A stretch of 64,000 nt of DNA from Ahaetulla prasina (lineage: Eukaryota > Chordata > Lepidosauria > Squamata > Colubridae), in the NCBI RefSeq assembly GCF_028640845.1, contig NC_080542.1, positions 65,175,064 through 65,239,063 on the forward strand. Direction: 5' to 3'. This document shows, in pieces, positions 1 through 13,134 of this stretch. How positions within the stretch are numbered: position 1 is the first letter of the stretch; the number at the start of each line of letters is the position of its first letter. The notes beneath the pieces were generated by a model that saw nothing but the letters and a program-made list of their open reading frames with translations, had not been told where the DNA came from and searched no databases. A program made the position numbers and the translations under genes.

Positions 1-500
1 ATGGAGAAAATTTGTTAAAATGCTTGCCTGTGGATTGTCTTTCTCTTAAGAGAAACTCATATCAAACACCACTTATTTTGTTGGAGGGTGTATCGAGTAT
101 TGAGAGGGAAAAGATAATATAAATTTTTGATAGTTTTGTTTCGAAATTGGGAGTCAGGATACATCATTTTTATTGTATGTAGCTTGCTAGACAGCTGAAC
201 ATTCATCTTTTCCTGCAAATAAGTATTTGCAGATACAAATAGAATTTCAATGATGCAGATGGAAAAAATCTTGACCTTCTAACTTTTCCTTCCCATCCCT
301 GGTCTTTCAGCTTTCCAACAGAGTGGGAACTCATCACTGTCTGGGAGTTCTTTGCATGGGGAGTTTTGAAGACTACTTGGCAGCAACACAATGCAGTGGA
401 TTGAGTACTTTTGGTACAATTTGAAAGGCTACTTTTGAACTTTAAAATTCTAAATGGCTTAGCTTCCAATTATAGGCAAAACTGTTTTCTCCAAGTAGAA
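1..500. other. unassigned sequence at left edge
   Basis: No recognisable coding motif or repeat family. Short open frames here show no conserved domain, and composition is ordinary AT-rich non-coding DNA. Confidence 0.5.
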
Positions 501-506
501 TCATTT

Positions 507-557
507 AGTCATCTGGCTAGATCATATATATATATAAACAGATCTAGCCAGATGACT
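507..557. repeat. 17-bp perfect inverted repeat around (TA)n
   Basis: The arm at 507-523 (AGTCATCTGGCTAGATC) is the exact reverse complement of 541-557, with a 17-bp TA-rich spacer. It abuts the left end of the PLE-1 pieces. Confidence 0.85.
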
Positions 558-938
558 GAGGTTTTCTGAGGTTTTCACGGGTGTTTGTATATAGGTCTTT
601 GGTTGTTCGGGTTTTCTCCCATGTAAAATTGGAAGTGTCTTGGCGACGTTTCGACGAAGTCTCATTCGTCATCTTCAGGCTTCAGCTTCGTGCTTCTGGG
701 AGCAATGTGTGATCGTAGCTGTTTCTTCCTTTTAACTGCTAGTGGGGGTTTGAACTGATTGGGTGGGAGCTTGGCTGTGCTCTGATTGGATGGGGGTTTT
801 TCTGTGCTCTGATTGGATGGGGGTGTGTCCTGTGTTGGTGGGGGCTTGGTTGTGCTCAGTCTAGTCTGTGCTGCAGGGGGATTTGAGCTGGTGAGCTGCA
901 TAGCTGTTGTTTGGCTTTGTGGTCGTGCTACATATATA
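558..938 (-). mobile_element. Penelope-like element PLE-1, antisense 3' piece
   Basis: Read on the minus strand, this is the proline/glutamine/threonine-rich C-terminal tail of the PLE-1 protein, followed by the terminal unit also found at 1050, 2085, 47555, 47747 and 48111. The unit carries CTGAAGAT, a short GACGAA/TTCGTC hairpin, GAAACG, and a second CGGG/CCCG hairpin. The fragment ends at the GTAGCACGACC junction, where another antisense unit starts. Confidence 0.75.
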
Positions 939-1049
939 TGTCTTTGGTTGTTCGGGTTTTCTCCCGTGTAAAATTGGAAGTGTCTTGGCAACGTTTCGAC
1001 GAAGTCTCATTCGTCATCTTCAGGCTTCAGCTTCGTGCTTCTGGGAGCA
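939..1049 (-). mobile_element. PLE-1 terminal unit, antisense
   Basis: A second antisense terminal unit starting at a short TA run. Its end meets the following sense unit head to head at about 1049-1050, where GTGCTTCTGGGAGCAA is followed by AAGCACGAAGC. This gives a roughly 110-bp inverted repeat. Confidence 0.8.
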
Positions 1050-1177
1050 AAAGCACGAAGCTGAAGCCTGAAGATGACGAATGAGACTTCACGAAACGCT
1101 GCCAAGACACTTCCAATTTTACACGGAGAAAACCCAACAACCAAAGACTCTCAAACACCCGTGAAAACCTCAGAAAA
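1050..1177 (+). mobile_element. PLE-1 terminal unit, sense
   Basis: Sense copy of the terminal unit, with small deletions in the hammerhead-like part (CTTCACGAAACG instead of CTTCGTCGAAACG). It ends in GAAAACCTCAGAAAAC, directly followed by (TA)n, as most other units in the window do. It lies just upstream of the truncated PLE-1 body, in the position of a pseudo-LTR. Confidence 0.8.
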
Positions 1178-3670
<2,493 letters not shown>

Positions 3671-4640
3671 GTGACGTGAGTTCACTAGGACCCAGAGATG
3701 ATGTTTCTGAGCCATGCTTCCCATCCTAAGGGAAAAGCCTTGTTTCAGATATGAATTTGGTGTTTTGGAAAGTTGTTCACAGATGATGTCACATCATGTC
3801 GAATGGCTCTACTAAGAGTGTTACTATGGTTATAACTGTGCTTATTTATTGTTATTTATGTAGACAATCTTATTTTGTAATTCTGATGGTAAATAAATAA
3901 ATGTGACGTGAGTTCACTAGGACCCAGAGATGATGTTTCTGAGCCATGCTTCCCATCCTAAGGGAAAAGCCTTGTTTCAGATATGAATTTGGTGTTTTGG
4001 AAAGTTGTTCACAGATGATGTCACATCATGTCGAATGGCTCTACTAAGAGTGTTACTATGGTTATAACTGTGCTTATTTATTGTTATTTATGTAGACAAT
4101 CTTATTTTGTAATTCTGATGGTAAATAAATAAATAATAAATAATAAATAATAAATAATAAAAAATAAATAATAAATAAATGTGACGTGAGTTCACTAGGA
4201 CCCAGAGATGATGTTTCTGAGCCATGCTTCCCATCCTAAGGGAAAAGCCTTGTTTCAGATATGAATTTGGTGTTTTGGAAAGTTGTTCACAGATGATGTC
4301 ACATCATGTCGAATGGCTCTACTAAGAGTGTTACTATGGTTATAACTGTGCTTATTTATTGTTATTTATGTAGACAATCTTATTTTGTAATTCTGATGGT
4401 AAATAAATAAATGTGACGTGAGTTCACTAGGACCCAGAGATGATGTTTCTGAGCCATGCTTCCCATCCTAAGGGAAAAGCCTTGTTTCAGATATGAATTT
4501 GGTGTTTTGGAAAGTTGTTCACAGATGATGTCACATCATGTCGAATGGCTCTACTAAGAGTGTTACTATGGTTATAACTGTGCTTATTTATTGTTATTTA
4601 TGTAGACAATCTTATTTTGTAATTCTGATGGTAAATAAAT
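3671..4640 (+). repeat. tandem array 1 of a 232-bp unit, 4 copies
   Basis: Units begin GTGACGTGAGTTCACTAG at 3671, 3903, 4181 and 4413. Each ends in TTCTGATGGT plus (AAAT/AATA)n. Apart from tail length (up to about 60 bp before 4181), the units look identical by eye. No open frame longer than 60 codons. The tail suggests the unit may be a short retroposon rather than a classical satellite. Confidence 0.95.
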
Positions 4641-4820
4641 AAAATGAATAAGGCATACATTTATCATTGTTCCAAATTAATTTTTAATCTAGCTTTTAAG
4701 AATAGAACAAGGAGGGAAATGGCAAAATTATAAATAGTAATATTATTTCCTAATTAGAGCTAACAGATTTCTCATCTCTATGCCTACATTCACAAACAAT
4801 TGTAGAATTTAATTAATACC
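4641..4820 (+). repeat. array flank, first copy of a direct duplication
   Basis: Sequence from AATGAATAAGGCATACATT to AATTTAATTAATACC repeats at 6161-6340 at an exact offset of 1520 bp. The match also covers the preceding array units (4181 and 4413 versus 5701 and 5933). Confidence 0.9.
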
Positions 4821-4980
4821 AGAAAATGAAATTCAAGTTCAGATTCTTGAATGACTTGGAACATATTCTTAGAACATGAACTATTGTACAATATTGGAAT
4901 GAGAATAGGGCAATTGAAAAAAGGGTATTATCTGTTGCTGTGATCTTGCTGGAGAAATGTGTGGATCAAAATAAATAAAT
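4821..4980. other. unique spacer between the two 232-bp arrays
   Basis: Non-repetitive AT-rich sequence ending in AAAATAAATAAAT, into which the second array is joined. It has no counterpart downstream of the second flank copy. Confidence 0.6.
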
Positions 4981-5435
4981 GTGACGTGAGTTCACTAGGA
5001 CCCAGAGATGATGTTTCTGAGCCATGCTTCCCATCCTAAGGGAAAAGCCTTGTTTCAGATATGAATTTGGTGTTTTGGAAAGTTGTTCACAGATGATGTC
5101 ACATCATGTCGAATGGCTCTACTAAGAGTGTTACTATGGTTATAACTGTGCTTATTTATTGTTATTTATGTAGACAATCTTATTTTGTAATTCTGATGGT
5201 AAATAAATAAATAAATGTGACGTGAGTTCACTAGGACCCAGAGATGATGTTTCTGAGCCATGCTTCCCATCCTAAGGGAAAAGCCTTGTTTCAGATATGA
5301 ATTTGGTGTTTTGGAAAGTTGTTCACAGATGATGTCACATCATGTCGAATGGCTCTACTAAGAGTGTTACTATGGTTATAACTGTGCTTATTTATTGTTA
5401 TTTATGTAGACAATCTTATTTTGTAATTCTGATGG

Positions 5436-5466
<31 letters not shown>

Positions 5467-6160
5467 ATGTGACGTGAGTTCACTAGGACCCAGAGATGAT
5501 GTTTCTGAGCCATGCTTCCCATCCTAAGGGAAAAGCCTTGTTTCAGATATGAATTTGGTGTTTTGGAAAGTTGTTCACAGATGATGTCACATCATGTCGA
5601 ATGGCTCTACTAAGAGTGTTACTATGGTTATAACTGTGCTTATTTATTGTTATTTATGTAGACAATCTTATTTTGTAATTCTGATGGTAAATAAATAAAT
5701 GTGACGTGAGTTCACTAGGACCCAGAGATGATGTTTCTGAGCCATGCTTCCCATCCTAAGGGAAAAGCCTTGTTTCAGATATGAATTTGGTGTTTTGGAA
5801 AGTTGTTCACAGATGATGTCACATCATGTCGAATGGCTCTACTAAGAGTGTTACTATGGTTATAACTGTGCTTATTTATTGTTATTTATGTAGACAATCT
5901 TATTTTGTAATTCTGATGGTAAATAAATAAATGTGACGTGAGTTCACTAGGACCCAGAGATGATGTTTCTGAGCCATGCTTCCCATCCTAAGGGAAAAGC
6001 CTTGTTTCAGATATGAATTTGGTGTTTTGGAAAGTTGTTCACAGATGATGTCACATCATGTCGAATGGCTCTACTAAGAGTGTTACTATGGTTATAACTG
6101 TGCTTATTTATTGTTATTTATGTAGACAATCTTATTTTGTAATTCTGATGGTAAATAAAT
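4981..6160 (+). repeat. tandem array 2 of the 232-bp unit, 5 copies
   Basis: Units start at 4981, 5217, 5469, 5701 and 5933. Spacing differences (236, 252, 232 and 232 bp) come from the (AAAT)n tail length alone. Unit bodies match array 1 without visible substitutions. Confidence 0.95.
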
Positions 6161-6340
6161 AAAATGAATAAGGCATACATTTATCATTGTTCCAAATTAA
6201 TTTTTAATCTAGCTTTTAAGAATAGAACAAGGAGGGAAATGGCAAAATTATAAATAGTAATATTATTTCCTAATTAGAGCTAACAGATTTCTCATCTCTA
6301 TGCCTACATTCACAAACAATTGTAGAATTTAATTAATACC
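6161..6340 (+). repeat. array flank, second copy
   Basis: Matches 4641-4820. The match breaks after AATTAATACC, where BovB-like sequence begins; a few shared bases (ATGAAATTCAA) lie just beyond the break. Confidence 0.9.
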
Positions 6341-6575
6341 TGAAGATGAAATTCAAATACTTTGGCCACCTAATGAGAAGGAAGGACTCACTGGAGAAGA
6401 GCCTAATGCAATTGAGGGCAAAAGAAGAAAGGGACAGCAGAGAATGAGGTGGCTGGATGGAGTCCCTGAAGCAGTCTGTGTGAGCTTAAATGGACACTGG
6501 GGGATGGTAGAGGACAGGAAGGCCTGGAAGAAGGTTGTCCATGGGTCATGATGACTTTGCAACTAACAACAAGAA
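6341..6575 (+). mobile_element. RTE-BovB LINE 3' fragment
   Basis: Translation gives the BovB C-terminal signature KYFGHLMRRKDSLEKSLM, with frame breaks, then the 3' end TCATGATGACTTTGCAACTAACAACA. It matches the antisense copy ending at 49166. Confidence 0.7.
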
Positions 6576-6599
6576 GCTTGCTTATATCTTATTTCAACT

Positions 6600-7090
6600 T
6601 GCTGATCTTATTTTCCAGTCTGATTTTCCATTTTTGTGGTGCACTGTTTGGTTTTTTTTTTCTTTGTTGATTTTTTATCCCAGGTATTCAGTTATAACTG
6701 CAGCTGTACTATACATTAATTGGTATGCTTCTTGCAGTGAGTTGGTGCTTATACTTGCTATTTCAGTATTTGCATCTTTTAACGCTTGTGCTAGCTGTTT
6801 CTTTGGAACAAGCTTCAATGCAGGCAACCTTATTCTGATGTTTTTGTGCTGTTCTAGATGCTAAGATTTTTTTGTTTCAATTTTTTTAACTTCTTTAGTT
6901 AGGAGGCTTTGTTCATTTTGAGGCAGAGGAGAGGGTGCCTGGTTTCCAAATGAAAACAGTTTTATATCTCTGCTGGATTTCTCTACTGCCAACTCCCCTT
7001 GGTTTGCCTCTACATTCTGAGTTACATCTGGCAAGGCTTTGTATTCTTTGCCGTTCTTCCAATTCTGCTTCTGTGAATACCTTATTTCAT
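6600..7090 (-). pseudogene. LINE ORF remnant, N-terminal part, unassigned clade
   Basis: On the minus strand, an almost open frame contains AEIL-type lysine-rich segments, then LQEAYQLMYSTAAVITEYLG, then a basic KIRLENKISKLK stretch. I recall this arrangement from the region ahead of the reverse transcriptase in an uncharacterised vertebrate/invertebrate LINE group; the 13.1-14.4 kb remnant may belong to the same group. One stop follows YLG. Recognition is from memory of motif spacing, so the clade is left open. Confidence 0.4.
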
Positions 7091-7091
7091 A

Positions 7092-7745
7092 TTATAAATT
7101 GGCGTTGATCTTCTATTTATTTTATTTTATTTATTTTTGTCAATCATATATAAGATAACCGGTAAAAGTATAAACATAATTTGGATACATGAAAAGAGTA
7201 AGTAAAAAAAAAAAGGAATATTAGGACAGGGACTTATGCATGCCCCTTACAGACCTCTTAGGAATGGGGTGAGGTCAACCGTAGACAGTTTAAACTTAAA
7301 CTGGGGGTTTGGGGAAGAAATTACAGAGTCAGGTAGTGCATTCCAGGCATTGACCACTCTCTTACTGAAGTCATATTTTCTGCAATCAAGTTTGGAGCAG
7401 TTTACCTGAGTTTGTATCTATTATTTGCTTATATATTGTTGTGATGGAAGCTGAAGTAGTCATTGACAGGTAGGACATTGTGGTAGATAATTTTATGTAC
7501 TATGCTTAGGTCAGACTGAAATCTGCATAGTTCTAAATTGTCTAAGCCCAAAATTTGGAGTCTGGTGGCATAAGATATTTTATTGCGAGCAGAAGAGTGG
7601 AGGACTCTTCTTGTGAAATATCTCTGGACTCTCTCGGTTGTATTTATGTCCGATATGCAATGCGGGTTCCAGATAGATGAGCTGTATTCAAGAATTGGTC
7701 TTTCTGATTCTGGCTTTTGTTCTTTTCAGAACTGGTGCATTCATT
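7092..7745 (-). pseudogene. LINE reverse transcriptase C-terminus and 3' UTR (family also at 25.3-28.2 kb)
   Basis: Minus-strand translation reads ERPILEYSSSIWNPH, ERVQRYFTRRVL, YATRLQILGLDNLEL and VVNAWNALPDSVISS, the C-terminal thumb typical of CR1/L2-group non-LTR reverse transcriptases. The frame ends at about 7255, followed by an AT-rich 3' UTR and an (ATTTT)n-like end at about 7100. The catalytic domain is absent. The same family forms the interrupted copy at 25295-28195. Confidence 0.7.
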
Positions 7746-7770
7746 TCAAATACACTTTTCTTGCTGGATT

Positions 7771-7790
7771 TGATCTGTTATAACAGATCA
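7771..7790. repeat. 20-bp perfect palindrome
   Basis: TGATCTGTTATAACAGATCA is its own reverse complement. It lies just beyond the antisense LINE. No function can be inferred. Confidence 0.8.
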
Positions 7791-7799
7791 TTATTTCTT

Positions 7800-8360
7800 T
7801 GTTTTCAATCACTGTATATTTGCGATGGGTAAACAGGTTTTCTTTCGGTGGTTGTGCAGCCGCTGGCTCTGGTTGCTCAGCCAAAAGTCCTCAGTCCTCT
7901 AGTCCATTTTTCATCAGTTATCCAGCCACTCCAACATTATCCTGAGCAACATCTGAGCTGGTATACATTTCTGAAATATATGTAACACTGTATTTTTTAT
8001 TGGGAGGGACACTCTATGTTTGATTCCTCTGGGTGTGTCATTTAATGGGATAAAAATTATTTTTTTAAAAAAAATTTCAGTGAGGGGTTCTAAAAATATG
8101 TGTTTTTACAACAAGAATTCAAATCTACTGTTAGTTTTGCAATTGTACAACATTTAGCTTAGTATGGTAAATCCACATCTGATCATATAGCCCATAAAAG
8201 TCTCTTGTAACACAAATACTGTTAACTTTATCCTCTTAAAATTACAGTGTGCTACAAAAATTAAAGAGGTTTTTTTTTTTGCATGAATCTTATTTAGCTA
8301 AACAAAAATAATCCATGCAATGATAAACTAACACCAGAAATAAATTATCTGAGTTACAAA
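7800..8360. other. unassigned, AT-rich
   Basis: No repeat or coding signature recognised. Its right edge borders the 3' end of the minus-strand protein relic. Confidence 0.4.
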
Positions 8361-8364
8361 AATG

Positions 8365-10870
8365 TTTAAGTGAGTTTCATCAAGTCTTGTTTTGATTTTT
8401 TTCTTCGACATCAGCTGCCAACTTGCTTCTTGGCTTCTGATATAACCCTCATGTTTCTCATGTGTATGTATACACTCTGCTTGCTGCCTCTGTGACCTGT
8501 TTCACATATTTCTCTATTGTTTGGGCATAACAGGGCCACAGTGATACTTGCATTGGTTCATCAATGAATTTCTTTATTTCCACTGTAGTCAGTCTGCACA
8601 TCAAATGTGGCTCATATATATACCTTCAGATCAGACAATCAGCTCCAGCAGAGTAGATGCATCATCATCTGTACTCTTCAAGTCAATGATCTTTTGCACA
8701 CCAGATCTTGTCTATTGAATGACATATGAACATAAGAGTGTCTGGATTATCATATCACTGAAAGCGTACCATGCTGAGCACTGAATGTTTAGAAAAATAG
8801 CATCTTTTGCAGTCTGACTTGCTGTAGCTGGAACAATACAAGATGTGGGCCTTCAATCCAGGAATGTTTTACTTTGATGTTGAATCAGCAAGGATAGTAC
8901 ACACCAACAATTTATTCTTAATTTTTGGAGAGTTTTGCCTTTAAAGCTATGTTTTGAAATCCATATTTGATAAAGCCTATTTGCAGTTACCAACCAGTGT
9001 GAATGGCTTATCAGGCCATTTTCCAGAAGACCAAATCTGTGGGACATTCTCCTGTCGTTATTGCCTTTATGATTCTATATCCATATGCTTGATCAGTAGA
9101 GAGATCCTTTACAACATTGTTGTTCAGTGAAATGAGAGGTTCATCAATTGAAACCTGAAGAATCAATGTCAAGTTCTGTTGCAATGTCTAGCAGGTTGCC
9201 AATTTTACCTGCCATTTGTTGTTAGACAAGGTTTCCCCATCGAATGTTGTGATTAAGTGTTGTAGGGATAACGCATTCGTGTGGCGTGCATACACCCACC
9301 AGATTTACTTCCAGGCAAGCTTGACCTCTACCCAGTGCATGGCAAAATGTTTACAGCCAGTATTAACATTTGTAGAATCTCTTCCAATGGCCTTCAAGCT
9401 TTTGTCAATGCCTTTATTCTTCAGGAACTACACCAGATTATCTGTAATCATCTAAGCATGTTTTCCTGTTTTGACCCTTTCTCTGGAGTGAAATGATAAA
9501 GATATCTTCCATCCAGCTTACTGCATACAGAATAACCTTCTTCTTGGTGATACTGGGAATTTCTCGTCTGAATTGTTTGCTTTCAGCATAACTTTAGCTG
9601 CATCTATATGGACGTTGAAGAAAATGCATTCTATTTCACCTTTCTTACAGAGTTCATCAAATTCTTGATCTAGAGACTTCATAATTTTTTCCTGGGCTCT
9701 GGATTTCATTGTGGTCAACTACAAATCTCTTGTCTTCTTCAGTGATCAAGCCAGCATCTATGAAGGTGCCTATGGTAATGGCAGCAGTGGCACATTGATC
9801 AACACCGTATCTTACGCTTTGCATAGTGACAGTTGTTATTTCTAATTTATTGTATTCTGTCTTTTCTTTTAAAGTAGGGAGCATGTGTGTTTGGTCTAAG
9901 CCCTCTTCATAACTTCCATCACATTCCTCTTCCTCTTCCCCTTCATTATCAGTCATCTGTCCTTCGTTTTCATCATAATCTGTACTACTATTAATCTTCT
10001 CATCGTTCCCATCACCCATCTCCTTCCACTTATGACTGTATGACTGTAACTTTGTTGCTTGTATCCTTATGATTTATATTGATATTGATTGTTTCCTGGT
10101 TGCTTATTTGTACCCTATGACTATCATTAAGTGTTGTACCCTATGATTCTTGATGAACTTGTCTTTTTTTTTTATGTACACTGAGAGCATATGCACCAAG
10201 ACAAATTCCTTGTGTGTCCAATCACACTTGGCCAATAAAAAGTTCTATTCTATTCTATTCTATTCTATTCTATTCTATTCTGTTCTATTCTATTCTATTC
10301 TATTCTATTCTATTCTATTTAGTGATAATTCATTTGTCAGTATTGGATATCTGGAATATTAATCTGTTTATATTTAGCGAGCCTTTGTCTCTCATCATCT
10401 TGCCGCTTTTTGCCTTTTGATTAATTGTTTCTGCTCAGGCATATTGGGCAAATTAATCTAGTGCTATCCAAAAGAACCAATCTTGTCTCTCTAACCTTTA
10501 ACAAAAGCAAGTTCCTTCAATGGTATCTTCATCTCCTCTCCTTAGGGCAAATAAAGTTGATGTGAGCTTCTTTTTTTTGCAGGCAGCAGGACAGCCGAAT
10601 TCATCACAAGAACAATTTGACATTTGTAGTTGAGGATGTCAAACAATTTGTCAAATTTCACAGTGAAAGTCTCTTTGACATGCAGCTTTCCTCTACCAAG
10701 AGATATGCTTTTAATTTTATCCCAACTCTCTTGTTCAAGATTGCCACTTTTGAATTTACAACAGTGGTCATAAAAGAAATGTTCACTCGTTCCCACATTT
10801 GGATACATGTCTCTTGCAAGACTGGCTGCTGGGTAGTTTCTAGCATGATCACTACTTTATTCTCTTAACA
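8365..10870 (-). pseudogene. transposon-like protein relic, interrupted by an L3 LINE
   Basis: Disconnected minus-strand frames align in one order. The N-terminal part lies at 10870-10400 (LETTQQPVLQE, WERVNI, KFDKLFDILNYKCQI). An acidic linker follows at about 9974-9850 (GEEEEECDGSYEEG). Next come SVRYGVDQCATAAITIGTF and REKIMKSLDQEFDELCKKG (9860-9640), then HSHWLVTANRLYQIWISKHS (about 9000), and a basic C-terminus EGYIRSQEASWQL (about 8420). Net length without the insertion is about 2.1 kb, near 700 residues. I recall similar uncharacterised proteins with patchy distribution in invertebrate genomes, possibly transposase-derived; that is memory, not a search. Numerous stops and frameshifts make it dead. 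The order of segments across the L3 insertion is the main evidence that it was one gene. Confidence 0.5.
9975..10320 (+). mobile_element. CR1-L3-like LINE 3' end with (TTCTA)n tail
   Basis: The 3' UTR matches 57832-58079 (CCACTTATGACTGTATGACTG ... CACTTGGCCAATAAA) and runs into TTCTA repeats at 10243-10320. It is inserted in opposite orientation within the minus-strand protein relic, which resumes at about 10325. An antisense open frame covering the left part is only the reverse of this UTR. Confidence 0.85.
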
Positions 10871-11254
10871 GTGGGGTATATCTGAGAATGTCTCACAGTG
10901 TTGGGAGTTCAGATGGCAACAAGTCTCTGCCAGTCCTAATTAGGTTGTTCATATGAGTGAATGTTCTCAGTCTTGTTCTTTTTTTAGAACCCATTACAGA
11001 TCAGTTATCATACTCACAGGAAATGAATCCAGAAGTATTAACACTCTCAGACAAAATAAAGTTTAACAAAAAAAGAAAGACAGCTGAACCTATGAAATAA
11101 AACAAACAACGTGTTAAAAAGTTATGATATTTATGTAGTTACTTACCAAGAACATCTAAATTATATTAAAGTAACTAAAATATGTTTACAATCCCAAGGC
11201 ATGTCACCTGTGGCACTATTTCTCCAACTTTTAGGCTGTATATATGTGCGCCTA

Positions 11255-11371
11255 AAGAATAGAATAGAATAGAATAGAATAGAATAGAATAGAATAGAAT
11301 AGAATAGAATAGAATAGAATAGAATTTTTTATTGGCCAAGTGTGATTGGACACACAAGGAATTTGTCTTCT
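11255..11371 (-). mobile_element. CR1-L3-like LINE 3' tip with (AGAAT)n
   Basis: Only about 46 bp of the 3' end (TTATTGGCCAAGTGTGATTGG, ending GAATTTGTCTT) remain, preceded by about 70 bp of AGAAT repeats at 11255-11325. An extreme 5' truncation that still carries a pentanucleotide tail. Confidence 0.85.
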
Positions 11372-12217
11372 CTTAGCCTTTAAAGCACAGGCTCTGCTTT
11401 TGTCAGGCCCCTCAGCTTCCAGTTCAGGATTTTTAAATACCATTTCAAGCTTTGAGGCTCCATTACTGAATGGCCTTTGGACACAGCTAATCTCTGCACA
11501 GCCTTGCCCACAAACGATGCAGGCCAGGAGCCCTTTACCCCCAATTCTGCCTTCAGGGCTCTTCTGGATGGCCCCCTCCCCACATATCCCTGACCTGCTT
11601 TTGTCAACATTACAGAAGATGCAACACTGCACACAGTCCAGAAGCAACATGCAGCCTCTCACAGTAATGAGAATTGCCTGCAATTCTCCTTACTGTGAGA
11701 GGCTGCACGTTGCAAAGAAGAACAAACCAAGGTGGTAGGAGTGGTAGAGGACAAAGCAAGGCAGGGGCTGCAGAGCTGCCCCAAAGCTCTGCATCATCTT
11801 ACCTGAAGGCCCTTCAGGCAGGCCACCCATGCCAAACCCTTCCCCTCCCCTCCGCAGGCAGCCACATCCCTTGATTAACCTGCTTTCCAGCTCTGTTCTC
11901 CACTGCACATTTACCACAAGAAAAGTAGTCTGTTGGATGAGGGTAAAAAACAAAACAAAACTGGTAGTTCAGACATTCCAACTTCTCATGAAGAAAAAAA
12001 TGTCTCAAAGTTGGAAGGTGTTTTTACCGTAATCCCACAGACTACTTTTTTTGCCCTGCATGTGACAGTGGAGAACGGAATTGGAAAGCAGGTTAGTCAA
12101 GGGATGTGGCTGCATTGGGAGGTTTGGGGGGTTGAAGGATCTCTATGTTTGTGAGAGAGAGATGGGGGGATAGAGAGAACATTGCTGCCAGCCCGGGATA
12201 ACTCTCTGAGGTTGGGT

Positions 12218-12300
<83 letters not shown>

Positions 12301-12560
12301 ATTCTTTCTTTGGGATCGCAGCACAGACGCTCTTCCCGGATTGCAAGGCTGAAGGCTTTGGATGGAGCATTTTGGGGATGTGTGTCTGTGCTATGACCCA
12401 AGTAAAGAACGATTGGCAGGAAAAAAGGGGGGAATTTTCCTGCAGCCTGTCCTTTCTTTGGATTGCAGCACAGACACACATCCCCAAAATGCTCCATCCA
12501 AAGCCTTCAGCCTTGTAATCCTGGCAGGGGCATCCCAAGTAAAGAACGATTGGCAGGAAA
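11372..12560. repeat. cluster of three inverted repeats (fold-back region)
   Basis: Hairpin 1: 11644-11676 with 11681-11713, 33-nt arms, two mismatches, 4-nt loop. Hairpin 2: 11849-11932 with 12038-12122, about 80 percent paired. Hairpin 3: 12345-12392 with 12467-12514, 48 nt perfectly complementary, 74-nt spacer. The block AAGTAAAGAACGATTGGCAGG also occurs twice in direct orientation at about 12400 and 12537. No coding signal. Probably the interior of a fold-back transposon. Confidence 0.8.
12221..12299. repeat. (TC)n(AC)n compound microsatellite
   Basis: About 30 bp of TC followed by about 50 bp of CA repeat inside the fold-back cluster. Confidence 0.95.
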
Positions 12561-12716
12561 AGGGGAAGGAGGCCGGCATCTGGGGAGGTACTTTCGAGAT
12601 CTGGGCTGAGTTGCAGGCTCAGCTGATCAGTGGGCAGCAATTATGGGGCTGAACCTCTAGGAGGTGTGGGGAAGGGAAGGGCTGCTTCCTGTGCTGGCTA
12701 CGCCCACCCTTTCACT

Positions 12717-12815
12717 AGGGCTTATTTTCGGGGGAGGTTGTATATTTATGCCCACCCCAAAAATCAGGCTTAGCCTTATCTTTGGGACATGTCCTATTTC
12801 TGGGAAAACATGGTA
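12717..12815. mobile_element. TIR-element end fragment
   Basis: GGGCTTATTTTCGGGGGAGG and CCTATTTCTGGGAAAACATGG resemble the termini of the element at 33374-33704 (AAAATAAGACC ... TTTTGGGAAAACACTG). It may be the right end of an element that includes the fold-back cluster; the left terminus was not found. Confidence 0.4.
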
Positions 12816-12914
12816 TGTAATGTGTATGTACATATATGGCGTATATACATAGAATTAAATAGTATATTTTGGATGTTCAGTAGTAGTAAATAAATAGATA
12901 GGAAAATTGTATCT

Positions 12915-13061
12915 CATTGAGGCCTTTAAGGTGAGGCAAGGCCAGGCAGGGCACCCCTTGATATGAGTGACGTCAAGTTGGCCACACCCACCCAGTTACA
13001 TGACCACCAAGCTACGCCCACAGAACTGATAGTAAAAAAAAATTTGAATCCCACCACTAGT
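12915..13061. mobile_element. hAT-like non-autonomous element, right-end fragment
   Basis: Shares GACGTCAAGTTGGCCACACC, CAAGCTACGCCCACAGAAC and a terminal AAATTTGAATCCCACCACTAG with the hAT-like elements at 25397, 37368 and 40799. The left end is missing. Confidence 0.5.
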
Positions 13062-13134
13062 TTATTTCCCTTTTCTGCATCCATCTGAATCAAAAAAGTT
13101 CTTCCAGTTGTTAACTATTTTTCACTTTATTGTG

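Noticed and set aside
3671..6160. Regular repeats as a CRISPR array
   Set aside because: Units are 232 bp, identical and contiguous with A/T tails; there are no short repeats with unique spacers, and the DNA is vertebrate.
9657..10019. 120-codon minus-strand frame starting MGDGNDE as one gene
   Set aside because: Its first 15 or so codons are the antisense of an L3 3' UTR. The frame is a chance fusion across an insertion boundary.
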